Below are positions 44,093 to 53,464 of a stretch of 64,000 nucleotides of DNA, piece after piece; position 1 is the first letter of the stretch; every line of letters starts with the position of its first letter. Source of the DNA: Microbulbifer variabilis (GTDB lineage Bacteria > Pseudomonadota > Gammaproteobacteria > Pseudomonadales > Cellvibrionaceae); contig NZ_CP092418.1 in assembly GCF_023716485.1 (NCBI RefSeq), positions 1,285,001 through 1,349,000 on the forward strand, read 5' to 3'. Made by a program: the position numbers and the translations under genes. The notes beneath the pieces were generated by a model. It did no database searches and was not told the origin of the DNA. It saw nothing but the letters and a program-made list of their open reading frames with translations.

Positions 44093-44582
44093 GATCGGCA
44101 CCACTCACCAGCTGGGCATAGCTGCATTCAAAATCCCGCGTAGTGGCACTGGGTCCGTGATGGAAGTGCTGGTGCCACAATCGCGCCATTTTGGCCACAT
44201 CGTGGGTGTCTGATTCGGGTATTTTGTGCACTTCTGCCGAGCGGTAAACCAGCCAGGCGATAGCGGTGGCATAGCGCAGGTTGGTGGTCAGTTCGCTGTG
44301 GGGGTGGTCGAGAAAGTCCCGTTGGCTGGCGAGCCCTCGAATTTTTGAGGCCAGTGCGGGGTGATCAATCAGGTAGTTATCCCAGATTTCCCGGTGTGTA
44401 TGTGGCTGGATTTGATAGATCCCCAACCCGTGGCGCCGTCCCTGCTTGAGATGAAAGCCCAGCTGTGACTCCTGTGCAGCGGTGCCCAGCAAAAGGTTTT
44501 CCATGCCCTGGCTCCAGGCTCTCAAGTGCTTGAGGGTTGGACGGATAACCTGGAGGCGCAGTTCGTCCAGACAGATGCCCAT
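43977..44582 (-). CDS. Conserved protein with lysozyme-like helical motif
   Basis: About 201 residues from the ATG at 44582. The core ([20 protein letters not shown] then [20 protein letters not shown]) has the Ala-Gln-Glu-Ser and G-Y-Q layout reminiscent of transglycosylase/lysozyme-like folds, with a glutamate in AQES that could be catalytic. I cannot assign a family. The C-terminal ~38 codons overlap ttcA in antisense (to 43977), so the shorter reading end is probably functional. It may be a phage-derived gene; no other phage genes are nearby. Confidence 0.6.
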   Translation of the reverse strand: MGICLDELRLQVIRPTLKHLRAWSQGMENLLLGTAAQESQLGFHLKQGRRHGLGIYQIQPHTHREIWDNYLIDHPALASKIRGLASQRDFLDHPHSELTTNLRYATAIAWLVYRSAEVHKIPESDTHDVAKMARLWHQHFHHGPSATTRDFECSYAQLVSGADPTNSAPRYTGAQPPGHRPAPTNSPGAELNGQGARQPTA

Positions 44583-44787
44583 AGTATTGTCTTTTTTCTG
44601 TGGTTGTTCTGAATATTTAGTTTGTGGATTGAGTTGGCGCCAGCCGTTAAGTAGATTTACGCGCAATAAACATAATTATTTTTGAAGTGGCTCCGGTTCT
44701 GTAGTGCATTTTGCTCAAAAAGCGAGCAAGTGTCGCAGCCATTGCCTTCTTTCGGTGCCATTCCGTTTTTGAGCAGAAGGAATTCCC

Positions 44788-46254
44788 ATGTCCGCACAGT
44801 GGCTCGTCGCCCTAACTTTTATCGCCTACCTGGCTCTGATTCTGGTGATCGGTATTTACGCCTATTTACGCACCAAAAATGCCAGTGACTATTTCCTCGG
44901 TGGCCGTTCGCTGCCCCCAGCTGTAGCAGCCTTGTCGGCTGGCGCTTCGGATATGAGCGGTTGGTTACTGCTGGGTTTGCCGGGAGCTGCCTATGCTGCC
45001 GGTCTCTCCGCAGGCTGGATCGCTATAGGCCTGTTCTCGGGAATTGTGTTGAGTTGGGTTAGCATGGGGCGTCGCCTGCGTATTTATACCTATGAGTTGG
45101 ATGACTCCCTCACAGTTCCTGCTTACCTGGATCGTCGCTTCAAAATGGGGCACCCCTACCTGCGCACGGTATGCGCGGTCTTTATCCTGCTGTTTTTCCT
45201 CTTCTATGTGGCTTCTGGTCTGATTGCCGGCGGTAAGCTATTTGAAACGGTATTCGGTTGGGATTACCACTGGGCGGTAATTGTTGGTGCTATAGCTGTC
45301 ATTTCCTACACGCTGTTTGGTGGGTTCCTGGCGGTATCCTGGACTGATGTGTTTCAGGGCTTATTAATGAGCGCTGCTCTGATTGCCGTACCACTGGTTG
45401 TGATTTCTGACCAGGGTGGTTTCTCCGCCAGTTGGGCTCAGTTGCAAGCGCAGCAACCGCAATTAACACACTGGCTCACAGATGGCAGCGGCCAGACATT
45501 GGGCTTAGTAGCGATTCTCAGCTCTTTGGCCTGGGGGCTGGGTTACTTTGGTCAGCCCCATATCCTGGCGCGCTTTATGGCAGTGCGCAGCCCTGATGAT
45601 GTGCCGGCAGCAGCAACCGTTGCCGCGGTGTGGTCCCTGATCGGTTTTCTCGGCGCTATGGCGGTGGGCCTCTTTGCCCATCTGCAAATGCAGCAAGGGC
45701 TGCCCGATGGCGAGACTGTCTTTATGGAGCTGGTTCAGGTGTTGTTCCACCCGATTGTTGCCGGTGTGCTGTTGGCAGCAATCCTCTCAGCCATCATGAG
45801 TACGGCAGATTCCCAGCTGTTAGTGTCATCTGCGGCATTGGCGGAAGATATCTATCATGTTTGGTTTGGTCGCAAGACCAGTCCGGAGGCCATGGTTAAA
45901 GTGGGGCGCTGGGCTGTTGTTGGGCTCTCCCTGATCGCCGTGTGGATCGCGATGGATCCGGATTCCAAGGTTTTGGATGTGGTGAGCTATGCCTGGGCAG
46001 GACTCGGTGCCGCGTTCGGCCCGGCACTGTTGATCAGCCTTTACTGGTCCCGTATGACGGGCAGTGGAGCCATTGCCGGGGTTGTTGTCGGTGGGCTTAC
46101 CGTAGTGATTTGGGAGCAGCTGTCTGGGGGAATCTTCGATATCTATGAGTTGCTGCCAGGTTTCATTTTCTCAGCAGCTGCTATCGTCATAGTTAGCGCG
46201 CTGACGAAATGCCCGGAAACTGTGGCCTCCCAACACAAGAAATTGCTGGGATAA
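44788..46254 (+). CDS. putP: Sodium/proline symporter
   Basis: 488-aa SSF-family transporter with about 13 membrane helices. The family signature ASDMSGWLLLGLPGAAYAAG lies near residues 50-70, and GGFLAVSWTDVFQGLLM and ILSAIMSTADSQLLVSSAAL are typical of PutP. It imports proline with sodium. A good AGAAGGAA ribosome-binding site precedes the ATG. No putA is in the window. Another sodium/solute symporter of the same family cannot be excluded. Confidence 0.92.
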   Translation: MSAQWLVALTFIAYLALILVIGIYAYLRTKNASDYFLGGRSLPPAVAALSAGASDMSGWLLLGLPGAAYAAGLSAGWIAIGLFSGIVLSWVSMGRRLRIYTYELDDSLTVPAYLDRRFKMGHPYLRTVCAVFILLFFLFYVASGLIAGGKLFETVFGWDYHWAVIVGAIAVISYTLFGGFLAVSWTDVFQGLLMSAALIAVPLVVISDQGGFSASWAQLQAQQPQLTHWLTDGSGQTLGLVAILSSLAWGLGYFGQPHILARFMAVRSPDDVPAAATVAAVWSLIGFLGAMAVGLFAHLQMQQGLPDGETVFMELVQVLFHPIVAGVLLAAILSAIMSTADSQLLVSSAALAEDIYHVWFGRKTSPEAMVKVGRWAVVGLSLIAVWIAMDPDSKVLDVVSYAWAGLGAAFGPALLISLYWSRMTGSGAIAGVVVGGLTVVIWEQLSGGIFDIYELLPGFIFSAAAIVIVSALTKCPETVASQHKKLLG

Positions 46255-46399
46255 GCCCGGGGGCTGCGGGGCCCTGTTGCATTGGCCCGGCCACTTGTCT
46301 GCAGTGCAGAGGACGCGTCCTACTCATGGGCGCGACTGTTGTGAAGCGAAAAGGATTTCCATCCGCAGCGATTATTCAAATAGCGGTTGGAGATACTGA

Positions 46400-46912
46400 G
46401 TGATCAAAGTTCATCTCGGTGATATCACACGATTGAACGTCGATGTCATCGTCAACGCCGCCAATACACGCCTGCTCGGCGGTGGTGGTGTGGACGGGGC
46501 CATTCACCGTGCCGCAGGTCCTAAGCTACTGGAAGCTTGTCGAAGTATCGGCGGCTGTCCAGTTGGCGAGGTCCGTGCTACCAGCGCTTTCTCAATCCCT
46601 GTTAAACGTATTTATCACACGGTCGGACCCGTTTGGCGCGGGGGCCGCCTGGGTGAGCCAGAGCTGCTATCGAGCTGCTATCGCCAGTGTCTGGCCTTAG
46701 CGCGGCGAGAGAGCATGTACTCTATAGCCTTCCCTGCGATTAGCTGCGGTGTTTACGATTACCCTCCCAGACAGGCTGTGGAAATTGCTGTAGAGCAGGT
46801 ACAGCAACACCAGGAGAGGGAAGGGGCGCCAGTGAGTATTGTTTTTTGTTGTTTCGACGAGGAAATGGCAGAGCTCTATCACACCCAACTGGATGCCTAT
46901 GTACGGCGTTAG
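46400..46912 (+). CDS. Macrodomain protein (ADP-ribose deacylase-like)
   Basis: 170 residues starting with GTG after GGAG. It is a single macrodomain: [34 protein letters not shown] (ADP-ribose binding), IYHTVGPVW and [13 protein letters not shown]. This is the YmdB/MacroD type that removes acetyl or ADP-ribosyl groups from ADP-ribose or proteins, in the cytosol. No partner toxin is adjacent. The gene lies in a normal housekeeping context between putP and a DUF962 gene. Confidence 0.9.
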   Translation: MIKVHLGDITRLNVDVIVNAANTRLLGGGGVDGAIHRAAGPKLLEACRSIGGCPVGEVRATSAFSIPVKRIYHTVGPVWRGGRLGEPELLSSCYRQCLALARRESMYSIAFPAISCGVYDYPPRQAVEIAVEQVQQHQEREGAPVSIVFCCFDEEMAELYHTQLDAYVRR

Positions 46913-47016
46913 CCGATTACTTTGCGCTTTTGCCTGATACATTCGGCCATTGATTGCGTTGCAGCTGTTTAGCAAGATGAGCGTCTGACAATAAAAAATA
47001 AGAAAAGGAGATTGTC

Positions 47017-47481
47017 ATGCGCAGTGCCCAACAGTGGTTTGCCGAATATGGTGAAAGCCATCAGAACCCCGTCAATAAATCGATTCACTGGATTGCGGTA
47101 CCAGTGATTTACGCTACCGTCGCTGGCCTCTTATGGGCCATACCCCAGCCGCAGTTTATGGCATCAATACCCTGGTTAAATTGGGCCGTAGTGATCACAG
47201 TTCCGGTGATGTTGTTCTATTTTGCGCTGTCATTCTCTATCGGCCTGGGGATGACTGCACTAACGCTAGTGTGCCTGTGGGCTTGGTCTGTGGTAGAGCG
47301 GCTGGGAATACCCGTCTGGCAAACCGCGCTGGGACTGTTTGTTCTGATGTGGATTTTTCAGTTTATCGGTCACCATATCGAAGGGAAAAAACCTTCCTTC
47401 TTCAAGGATATTCAATTCCTGCTTATCGGCCCCGCCTGGGTGATAGGCTTCATCTATCGAAAACTGGGAATTCAGTACTGA
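47017..47481 (+). CDS. DUF962/Mpo1-like membrane protein
   Basis: 154 residues with four predicted helices and conserved histidines in ESHQNPVNKSIHWIAVP and FQFIGHHIEGKKPSFFKD. These identify the DUF962 family, whose yeast member Mpo1 is an Fe(II)-dependent dioxygenase of 2-hydroxy fatty acids; bacterial roles are untested. A strong AAAAGGAGATTG ribosome-binding site precedes the ATG. It stands alone between macrodomain and Lrp genes. Confidence 0.9.
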   Translation: MRSAQQWFAEYGESHQNPVNKSIHWIAVPVIYATVAGLLWAIPQPQFMASIPWLNWAVVITVPVMLFYFALSFSIGLGMTALTLVCLWAWSVVERLGIPVWQTALGLFVLMWIFQFIGHHIEGKKPSFFKDIQFLLIGPAWVIGFIYRKLGIQY

Positions 47482-47556
47482 TTTCATGTGCTGTTAGCAA
47501 GCAAGAGAGGCGATGGGTCAGTCGTCTCTCTTGTGATCTAACTCCGCAAATTGGGG

Positions 47557-48042
47557 CTAGCGGTTGTAATGGACCGGCACCTCTAAAGTCTCTTTCACTT
47601 CCTCCATTACCACATAGCTGGTGCACTCCTGTACCTCCGGTAGGGTCAAAAGTGTCTCGCCATAAAACTTACGGTAGGCGCTCATATCGGCAACTCGTGC
47701 CTTGATCAGGTAATCGAAGTTGCCTGATACCAGGTAACACTCCTGTACTTCCGGCAGGGCTGCTACAGCATTGCGGAACTCTTCGAAGGCGTCCTGGGCG
47801 GAACGGTTTAGGCGAATCTGCACAAAAACCACCAGGGCTGCATCGAGGAACTCTGGATTGATCAGCGCGGTATAGCCCTGAATAACCCCATCGTTTTCCA
47901 GCCGTTTCACCCGCTCGACACATGGCGTAGCAGTCAATCCCACTTGACGAGCTAGCTCTGCATAGCTTGTACGGCCATTTTTTTGCAGAACCCGCAAGAT
48001 ATTGCGGTCTACGGTGTTCAGCTCTCCCGCGCGCTTGCGCAT
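47557..48042 (-). CDS. Lrp/AsnC-family transcriptional regulator
   Basis: 161 residues: N-terminal helix-turn-helix (KNGRTSYAELARQVGLTATP) and C-terminal RAM/AsnC effector domain (VQECYLVSGNFDYLIKARVA). It is divergent from ald with 198 bp between the starts, so it most likely senses an amino acid and controls ald, as in AldR- and BkdR-type regulators. A separate lrp elsewhere in the genome is expected. Confidence 0.92.
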   Translation of the reverse strand: MRKRAGELNTVDRNILRVLQKNGRTSYAELARQVGLTATPCVERVKRLENDGVIQGYTALINPEFLDAALVVFVQIRLNRSAQDAFEEFRNAVAALPEVQECYLVSGNFDYLIKARVADMSAYRKFYGETLLTLPEVQECTSYVVMEEVKETLEVPVHYNR

Positions 48043-48240
48043 ATCTTGTTTCCTTTGTGGGCGATCAGATCAAAAAACAGTCTTATTACTATTGTAAGCA
48101 GTTGATTCCACTAGTTTGTTAGAAATTCTTGTAGAAATCCACTTTTAGAGTGGCCCTATACTGGGTAAAACACAGAAAGTAAGTGTAGCTCCAAGCTTTT
48201 TGCGGAGACTACGCCAAACGCAGAGATTAAGGAGCAGAAA

Positions 48241-49386
48241 ATGTTGATTGGCGTCCCGAAAGAGATCAAAAACCACGAGTACCGTATTGGCCTGACGCCG
48301 TCTAGTGTTCGCGAACTGATCGGCCATGGTCACCAAGTAATCGTACAGAAAGATGGCGGTGCCGCTATCGGTTTTACTGATGAAATGTACGAGCAGGCCG
48401 GAGCCAAAATCATCGAGACTCCGGAAGAGATCTTTGCTACTGCCGATATGATCGTCAAGGTGAAAGAACCGCAGCCCAATGAGTGCGAAATGCTGCGCCC
48501 AGGGCAGGTTCTCTACACTTACCTCCACCTTGCTCCAGACCCCAAGCAAACCGAGCTGCTGGTAAAATCTGGTGCAACCTGCATCGCTTATGAAACTGTG
48601 ACCGACCGCTTTGGCGGCCTGCCTCTGCTGGCCCCCATGTCCGAAGTTGCCGGCCGTATGTCTGTACAGTGTGGTGCGCATCACCTGGAAAAAGCCCAGG
48701 GCGGTCTCGGTGTGCTGCTGGGTGGTGTTCCCGGTGTTGCACCTGCCAAAGTGCTCATCATCGGTGGTGGTGTTGTTGGTACCAATGCCGCCAAGATGGC
48801 GCTGGGTATGGGTGCCGACGTCACCATCTTGGATCGTTCATTGCCACGTCTGCGTCAGCTGGATGACATTTTTGGTGGTGCTGTGCGCACCGAGTACTCC
48901 ACGAATGATGCGATTGAAAAGCATGCCCTGGAAGCAGACCTGGTCGTAGGTGCGGTGCTGATTCCTGGCGCCGCAGCTCCCAAGCTGCTGACCCGCGATA
49001 TCATCAGCCGTATGAAGAAGGGTGCAGTGGTAGTGGATGTAGCTATCGACCAAGGTGGCTGTTTCGAAACCTCCAAAGCGACCACTCACCAAGAGCCCAC
49101 TTACGTTGTCGATGGTGTAGTGCACTACTGTGTGGCCAACATGCCCGGTGGTGTAGCGCGTACCTCCACCATGGCTCTGAACAACGCTACACTGCCTTAC
49201 GCTGTAGCCTTGGCAAACAAAGGCGCTAAGCAGGCGTTGCTGGATGATGCCAACCTGCTGGAAGGTCTGAATGTTCACGCCGGTATGGTGACTTACAAGG
49301 CAGTTGCCGATGTACTGGGATATGAGTTTGTAGATCCGAAGCTGGCTTTGCAAAAAGTAGCTGAGGCGGAAGGCGCCGTAGCTTAA
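48241..49386 (+). CDS. ald: Alanine dehydrogenase
   Basis: 381-aa NAD-dependent enzyme that interconverts L-alanine and pyruvate plus ammonia. The N-terminus [20 protein letters not shown], the LHLAPD with the substrate histidine, and Rossmann motif [15 protein letters not shown] are typical of Ald. AAGGAG precedes the ATG. It is slightly longer than common orthologues (about 371), by a C-terminal extension [10 protein letters not shown]. The divergent Lrp-family regulator is the likely controller. A terminator follows at 49517. Confidence 0.95.
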   Translation: MLIGVPKEIKNHEYRIGLTPSSVRELIGHGHQVIVQKDGGAAIGFTDEMYEQAGAKIIETPEEIFATADMIVKVKEPQPNECEMLRPGQVLYTYLHLAPDPKQTELLVKSGATCIAYETVTDRFGGLPLLAPMSEVAGRMSVQCGAHHLEKAQGGLGVLLGGVPGVAPAKVLIIGGGVVGTNAAKMALGMGADVTILDRSLPRLRQLDDIFGGAVRTEYSTNDAIEKHALEADLVVGAVLIPGAAAPKLLTRDIISRMKKGAVVVDVAIDQGGCFETSKATTHQEPTYVVDGVVHYCVANMPGGVARTSTMALNNATLPYAVALANKGAKQALLDDANLLEGLNVHAGMVTYKAVADVLGYEFVDPKLALQKVAEAEGAVA

Positions 49387-49740
49387 TGGGGTGCAGCTGC
49401 GTCAGCCGCACCTTGAACAAGAAAGCGGTAACGCGCTTGTTTTGAAGGGAAATTTTCCCCGGAGCGCTCTTTGGCGTTCCTCTCTGTGAGACCTGGTGGC
49501 TTATGCCACCATTGTAGCCGCGTTTATACGCGGCTTTTTTATTGCTAATTTATCGTTACCCTTGAACGATAGCTCCGCTCCCTCTAAAAAAATAATTTTA
49601 CTCCTTAACTATTTTTCATTTTTCAATAAATACAATGATTTGTGTCGTAAAAAAAGGAGACCGCGGTGGCCTCCCTTTAGATGTCTATTTATCCAGCCTT
49701 ATTCGTTTCTTCTTCCCTGACTCTGGCCGGACTTTAATGG
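49387..49740. other. Intergenic region with two terminators
   Basis: About 350 bp between ald and the PstS-OmpA gene. Besides the stem at 49517-49541 there is a second one around 49655-49679 (AAAAAGGAGACCG and its complement GGTGGCCTCCCTTT), which probably ends the minus-strand transcript of the next gene. Confidence 0.5.
49517..49541 (+). terminator. Rho-independent terminator of ald
   Basis: The GCCGCG/CGCGGC stem around TTTATA is followed by TTTTTTATT, 131 bp after the ald stop. Confidence 0.85.
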
Positions 49741-51102
49741 CTAGAGTAGCCAAACTTCAACTCGACGATTTTTAATTTTTGCGCTGGAGTTATTCGAGGC
49801 GATTGGGAGGTAAGCACCAAAACCCTGCACTGGCGCGGTACTAATTTTATAATCGCGCAGAGCTGAACGTACGGTAACTGCGCGAAGTTTGGATAGGATA
49901 ACCGAACGTTCAGGGCTGACTTTCTCATCGCCAAACCCGACAAGTAATAGTTTTCGTCCTTGGTTCTGTGGTTTTTCCATGTACTTTGCCAGTCTTTCAA
50001 TATCCTGTTGAGCCTTGTTATCCAGGGAAGCATTGCCCTCGGAGAAACGAAAATTGATACTGAGTCGCTCAGCATTTCGGGTAAGCTTCAAATATTCACT
50101 TGGTCCTTCCCGGGAATCCTCTGGTTTAAAGCCGATGGGAGTTTGCGCGACGAATCCAGAGGATTTCACCTGTTCCTGTCCCAGCTCACTCTGTACAAAA
50201 CGCAGAAATTCTTTCGCTGTAGAGTTGGAGGAATAAATCGGAGTGTATAGGAAAAGGCGGCGTGACAGTGGGTAGTCTTCCGTAGCAATGGTTAGGTGCT
50301 CTGGAGCCTGCGGCAGTGTATTTTGGTCAGAAACGGCAACAGCCTTTGCCTGACGAATGGATGCTAGCCCAACAAAACCGATTCCGCGCGGGTCAGAGGT
50401 AACACGGTCGGAAAGTTGATCGTTGGACTCGAAGCGCTTGGCCCTGCTGGTGAGAGCGTAACGCTTGCCAAGCACCAGGCTGTTAAAGGTATCCCAGGTG
50501 CCTGATTGGTCGTCTCGGGCATAAACGTTAATTCGCCCTTTGCCTTTACCGAGTTCCGACCAGTCTTTAATTTGACCAGAAAAAATAGCACTTATTTGCT
50601 GTAAGGTCAGTTGGTGAAGTGGGTTGCGTGGATGCACTATTATGGCCAGTCCATCTATGGCAATGACATGCTCCGCATTGCGGCTGCGCATATCGCCCAG
50701 CATGCTCAGCTCTGTGAACTCGCCGTCTTTGATCGGGCGCGAAGCCATGGCGATATCGGCCTTTGCCAGTTTTAACCCAGTAAAACCCGTACTGGAACCA
50801 TGTGCAGCAATATCGACAAATACAGAATTGTTGCCAACTTTTGCCTGAATACGGATTTCGTTGGGAGCGTCTAGTGGCTGGACACTAATGTCACTCGCCC
50901 CTTTCGCAGTGAAATAGTCTTGAACCAAGTTGGGTGCCAGTTGTGCGCCAATAGTATTGGAGCCATGTAGGCTAAATAGCTTTCCATTGCTGTCTGGAGG
51001 AAAAGGAGGAAGTTCAGCGGTGGCGAAAGGGCTTAGAAGGTTAGTAGCAAGCAGTATTAATAGTATTAATGAGCGGCACAGTCGTTGAAGAAAAAGGTAC
51101 AT
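49741..51102 (-). CDS. PstS-like phosphate-binding domain fused to OmpA-like domain
   Basis: 453 residues: signal peptide (1-29), then a PBP-like domain of the PstS type (about 40-320: FSLHGSNTIGAQLAPNL, IAAHGSSTGFTGL, ARDDQSGTWDTF). A C-terminal OmpA/MotB-like peptidoglycan-binding domain follows (about 335-450: RFSEGNASLDNKAQQDI, VGFGDEKVSPERSVILSKLRAVTV, KNRRVEVWLL). The fusion would hold a phosphate- or ligand-binding module at the cell wall rather than free in the periplasm. No pst transport genes are beside it, so transport is unlikely to be its role; sensing or adhesion is possible. Confidence 0.85.
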   Translation of the reverse strand: MYLFLQRLCRSLILLILLATNLLSPFATAELPPFPPDSNGKLFSLHGSNTIGAQLAPNLVQDYFTAKGASDISVQPLDAPNEIRIQAKVGNNSVFVDIAAHGSSTGFTGLKLAKADIAMASRPIKDGEFTELSMLGDMRSRNAEHVIAIDGLAIIVHPRNPLHQLTLQQISAIFSGQIKDWSELGKGKGRINVYARDDQSGTWDTFNSLVLGKRYALTSRAKRFESNDQLSDRVTSDPRGIGFVGLASIRQAKAVAVSDQNTLPQAPEHLTIATEDYPLSRRLFLYTPIYSSNSTAKEFLRFVQSELGQEQVKSSGFVAQTPIGFKPEDSREGPSEYLKLTRNAERLSINFRFSEGNASLDNKAQQDIERLAKYMEKPQNQGRKLLLVGFGDEKVSPERSVILSKLRAVTVRSALRDYKISTAPVQGFGAYLPIASNNSSAKIKNRRVEVWLL

Positions 51103-51359
51103 GTGATCTCGGAGCCTAGGGAAGTAAAACGAGGCCGCAAAATATGTCTTAATTGTGACAAAATGATGAAATATTCATGAAGGAAGCGTGCAAAAGTCTC
51201 AAATTTGAGTCCAGGACAATTTGCGGTAAACAAGACCATATTGCCGTAGCTTTTTGAAAGCTTGGGGAGAGCGATATTAATGGCTTGTGAAATAAATATG
51301 AGAAGTATGGGTCACATGCACTGTGAAATTGGCATGTGACCACGACTCGAGACTTACAC

Positions 51360-52082
51360 TTAATAGGAGGGGAAAAGTCGGCTTACCAGAACTGGTAGGG
51401 CTGTTTCCACTCGGAGAATTCGTGGGCCCAGGTGTACAGAGTGAAACCCAGCTTCTTTTAACTTCTCAACTTCGTAGGCAATAAACCCCCCTTCAGGGCC
51501 AATTGCCAGGGTGCAGGCCTCTCCGATATCTACTGGGCAAGCTGTGCCACCGACCGGGTGAGCAACCAGTTTTTGAGAGCCCTGACACAGCTCAGGTAGC
51601 TCATCTTCCACAAAAGGTTTAAAGCGTTTGCGCAATAGAATTTCTGGCATTTGTGTGTCGACGGCTTGCTCGAGCCCAAGCAGGCATTGTTCAAAAAGCT
51701 TTTCCTCTTCTAGCCATGGGGTTTGCCAATAAGACTTTTCCACCCGGTAGCTATTGATCAAGACCAGCTTTTTAACTCCCAGTGCGGTGACATGCTGGAT
51801 AATGCGCTTCAGCATTTTGGGACGTGGCAGCGCCAGGATCAGGGTGATGGGAGGAGGTGGTGGAGCGTTTTTACTTAGCTCCACCCGGAGCTCTACTTGC
51901 TGATCGGCGAGAGTAGTGATTTGCCCATAGCCGATATTTCCGTCCAGCAGACCCACACGCAGTTGCCGACCGGGCTTGGCCCGGTGAACATTGACAATAT
52001 GTTCTAGCCTACGGCCAGAGAGACGGACGATATCAGGGCTGATAAAGTCCGCTTCTTGCAAAAGAATCAGATTCAAAATCAA
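51360..52082 (-). CDS. rsmE: 16S rRNA m3U1498 methyltransferase
   Basis: 240-aa SPOUT methyltransferase. The PUA-like N-terminal domain (about 1-75) is followed by ILALPRPKMLKRIIQHVTAL and the knot motif LAIGPEGGFIAYEVEKLKEA, with LGPRILRVETALPV at the C-terminus, diagnostic of RsmE. It methylates N3 of U1498 in 16S rRNA. The 52132 gene lies directly upstream in the same direction, possibly co-transcribed. The start is an ATG at 52082; its ribosome-binding site is not distinctive. Confidence 0.93.
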   Translation of the reverse strand: MILNLILLQEADFISPDIVRLSGRRLEHIVNVHRAKPGRQLRVGLLDGNIGYGQITTLADQQVELRVELSKNAPPPPPITLILALPRPKMLKRIIQHVTALGVKKLVLINSYRVEKSYWQTPWLEEEKLFEQCLLGLEQAVDTQMPEILLRKRFKPFVEDELPELCQGSQKLVAHPVGGTACPVDIGEACTLAIGPEGGFIAYEVEKLKEAGFHSVHLGPRILRVETALPVLVSRLFPSY

Positions 52083-52131
52083 GTCTCTTGAGACTATGGA
52101 GAATTGTTGGTTTTAGTGGCTTTTACAGGGG

Positions 52132-52983
52132 CTAGAGCTTAGCACTGGCAATGGCTCCTTTGCCGAGCCCCTCATAGGCTCGCACTTTGACTTCACTGCC
52201 GGGGTACTGTTCGGCAAGAGTCGTGGCGATATATTGAGCCAGCTGCTCAACAGTGGTATCGCAATCCAAAATTTCACAGGCGCTTGCGGGCAATTGCAAA
52301 GTGAAATCTCCCTGTTGGGCTCTGTAGGCGAAGACCAGGCTATGTCCATTCTCTTTATTTTCTTCGCGCAGGTCTTCACGGGTACCCAGGTAAATATCTT
52401 TCCAACGTTGAGACCACTTTTGCTCTAGCGATTTGTCTCTCTTTTCATTAACAAAAATTTGGATGCGAGAGCGGTGGCCGTGGGCAATACGCTGGCAATT
52501 GCCCTGATGTTTTTTCAGTCCGTGGCTGTAGTGGTAAAAGGCATCCTGAATTTGCTCGTCTTCAAAAGATAGCTTGAGCTGCTCAACACTGGCAGGGAAG
52601 GAGTTAGCCAGTTGCTGAACACTCCAGCGGGCAACACTTTCAGCATTGATGCTATCGCTCTCTACTAGGGCGAATGCCTGTTCTGGTCCAGATACTGAAA
52701 TCTGCTCGCCGCTTGCGAGTTGCCACTTGAGAGAGATATTGCCGTCTTGATGGGCTAGCGCCAGGCCAGGGGCGAGGATCGGAACCAGGAGGCGGTGATC
52801 CAGCTGATCATCTAGCCAGTGGCGCAATGTCTTTTTAACGATACCAAAATCGCAAACCATGCCCTGGTGATCGAGAGCCCCATCCAGGGCGGCATTCGCT
52901 AGCCAGGTTTCGCCCACTAAACCACGCTGGTGGTCCAGGTAGCTGAAATCAACATTGGTCAAATTATCGACAAACAGATGCAT
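52132..52983 (-). CDS. 6-pyruvoyl tetrahydropterin synthase-like, two-domain
   Basis: 283 residues with two PTPS/QueD-like modules. The first (about 1-120) has FSYLDHQRGLVGETWLAN, GMVCDFGIVKK and DHRLLVP. The second (about 150-283) has HGHRSRIQIFV and the CEILDCDTTVEQLAQYI to YEGLGKGA end. Zinc histidines are recognisable as HGLK, HGHRS and nearby positions. It is likely a QueD-like 6-carboxytetrahydropterin synthase or related pterin enzyme, but the doubled domain and weak conservation leave the substrate uncertain. Its stop lies 49 bp before the rsmE start, so the two may be co-transcribed. Confidence 0.75.
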   Translation of the reverse strand: MHLFVDNLTNVDFSYLDHQRGLVGETWLANAALDGALDHQGMVCDFGIVKKTLRHWLDDQLDHRLLVPILAPGLALAHQDGNISLKWQLASGEQISVSGPEQAFALVESDSINAESVARWSVQQLANSFPASVEQLKLSFEDEQIQDAFYHYSHGLKKHQGNCQRIAHGHRSRIQIFVNEKRDKSLEQKWSQRWKDIYLGTREDLREENKENGHSLVFAYRAQQGDFTLQLPASACEILDCDTTVEQLAQYIATTLAEQYPGSEVKVRAYEGLGKGAIASAKL

Positions 52984-53042
52984 GGTTAACTCTTCAGAAG
53001 GGGATAAAGTAGTAGTCGCCTATTATAACCTGTTAATAGGGC

Positions 53043-53071
53043 TGGAACTTGCGCCTTTAACCCTCTATAAT
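53043..53071 (+). promoter_or_regulatory. Promoter of the SRP RNA gene
   Basis: The perfect -10 box TATAAT (53066-53071) has a weak -35-like TGGAAC 17 bp before it (53043-53048). Transcription would start near 53078 with a short hairpin leader (TCTTCGG/CCGAAGA, 53079-53097) before the mature RNA. Confidence 0.65.
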
Positions 53072-53099
53072 CGCGCCCTCTTCGGATGCACCGAAGATC

Positions 53100-53218
<119 letters not shown>

Positions 53219-53464
53219 TTAAACGCCTTCCTTTTTAAAGCTTTCCCTGATTCTTCGCCAGATGGTCTCTGAGGCTAATCGTCCCGCTGTCTGTTGGCAG
53301 CCGTACCCGATCACGCCGTATTTTTCCCCAGAAACCGCCGAATACGTGAGATTTTGTGTCGATCTGTAGCTAACTCATAAGCTTACCGTCGCTGCTAGCA
53401 GCTTGCTTATGCTATAAACGGCGACAGTTATAGCTAGACCCAATAACGATTATTTGAGGGGAAG

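Noticed and set aside
47737..48240. Riboswitch upstream of ald
   Set aside because: No glycine-riboswitch or other recognised core in the ald/Lrp intergenic region; an Lrp-type operator is more likely.
48838..49353. Minus-strand frame inside ald
   Set aside because: Antisense shadow without features.
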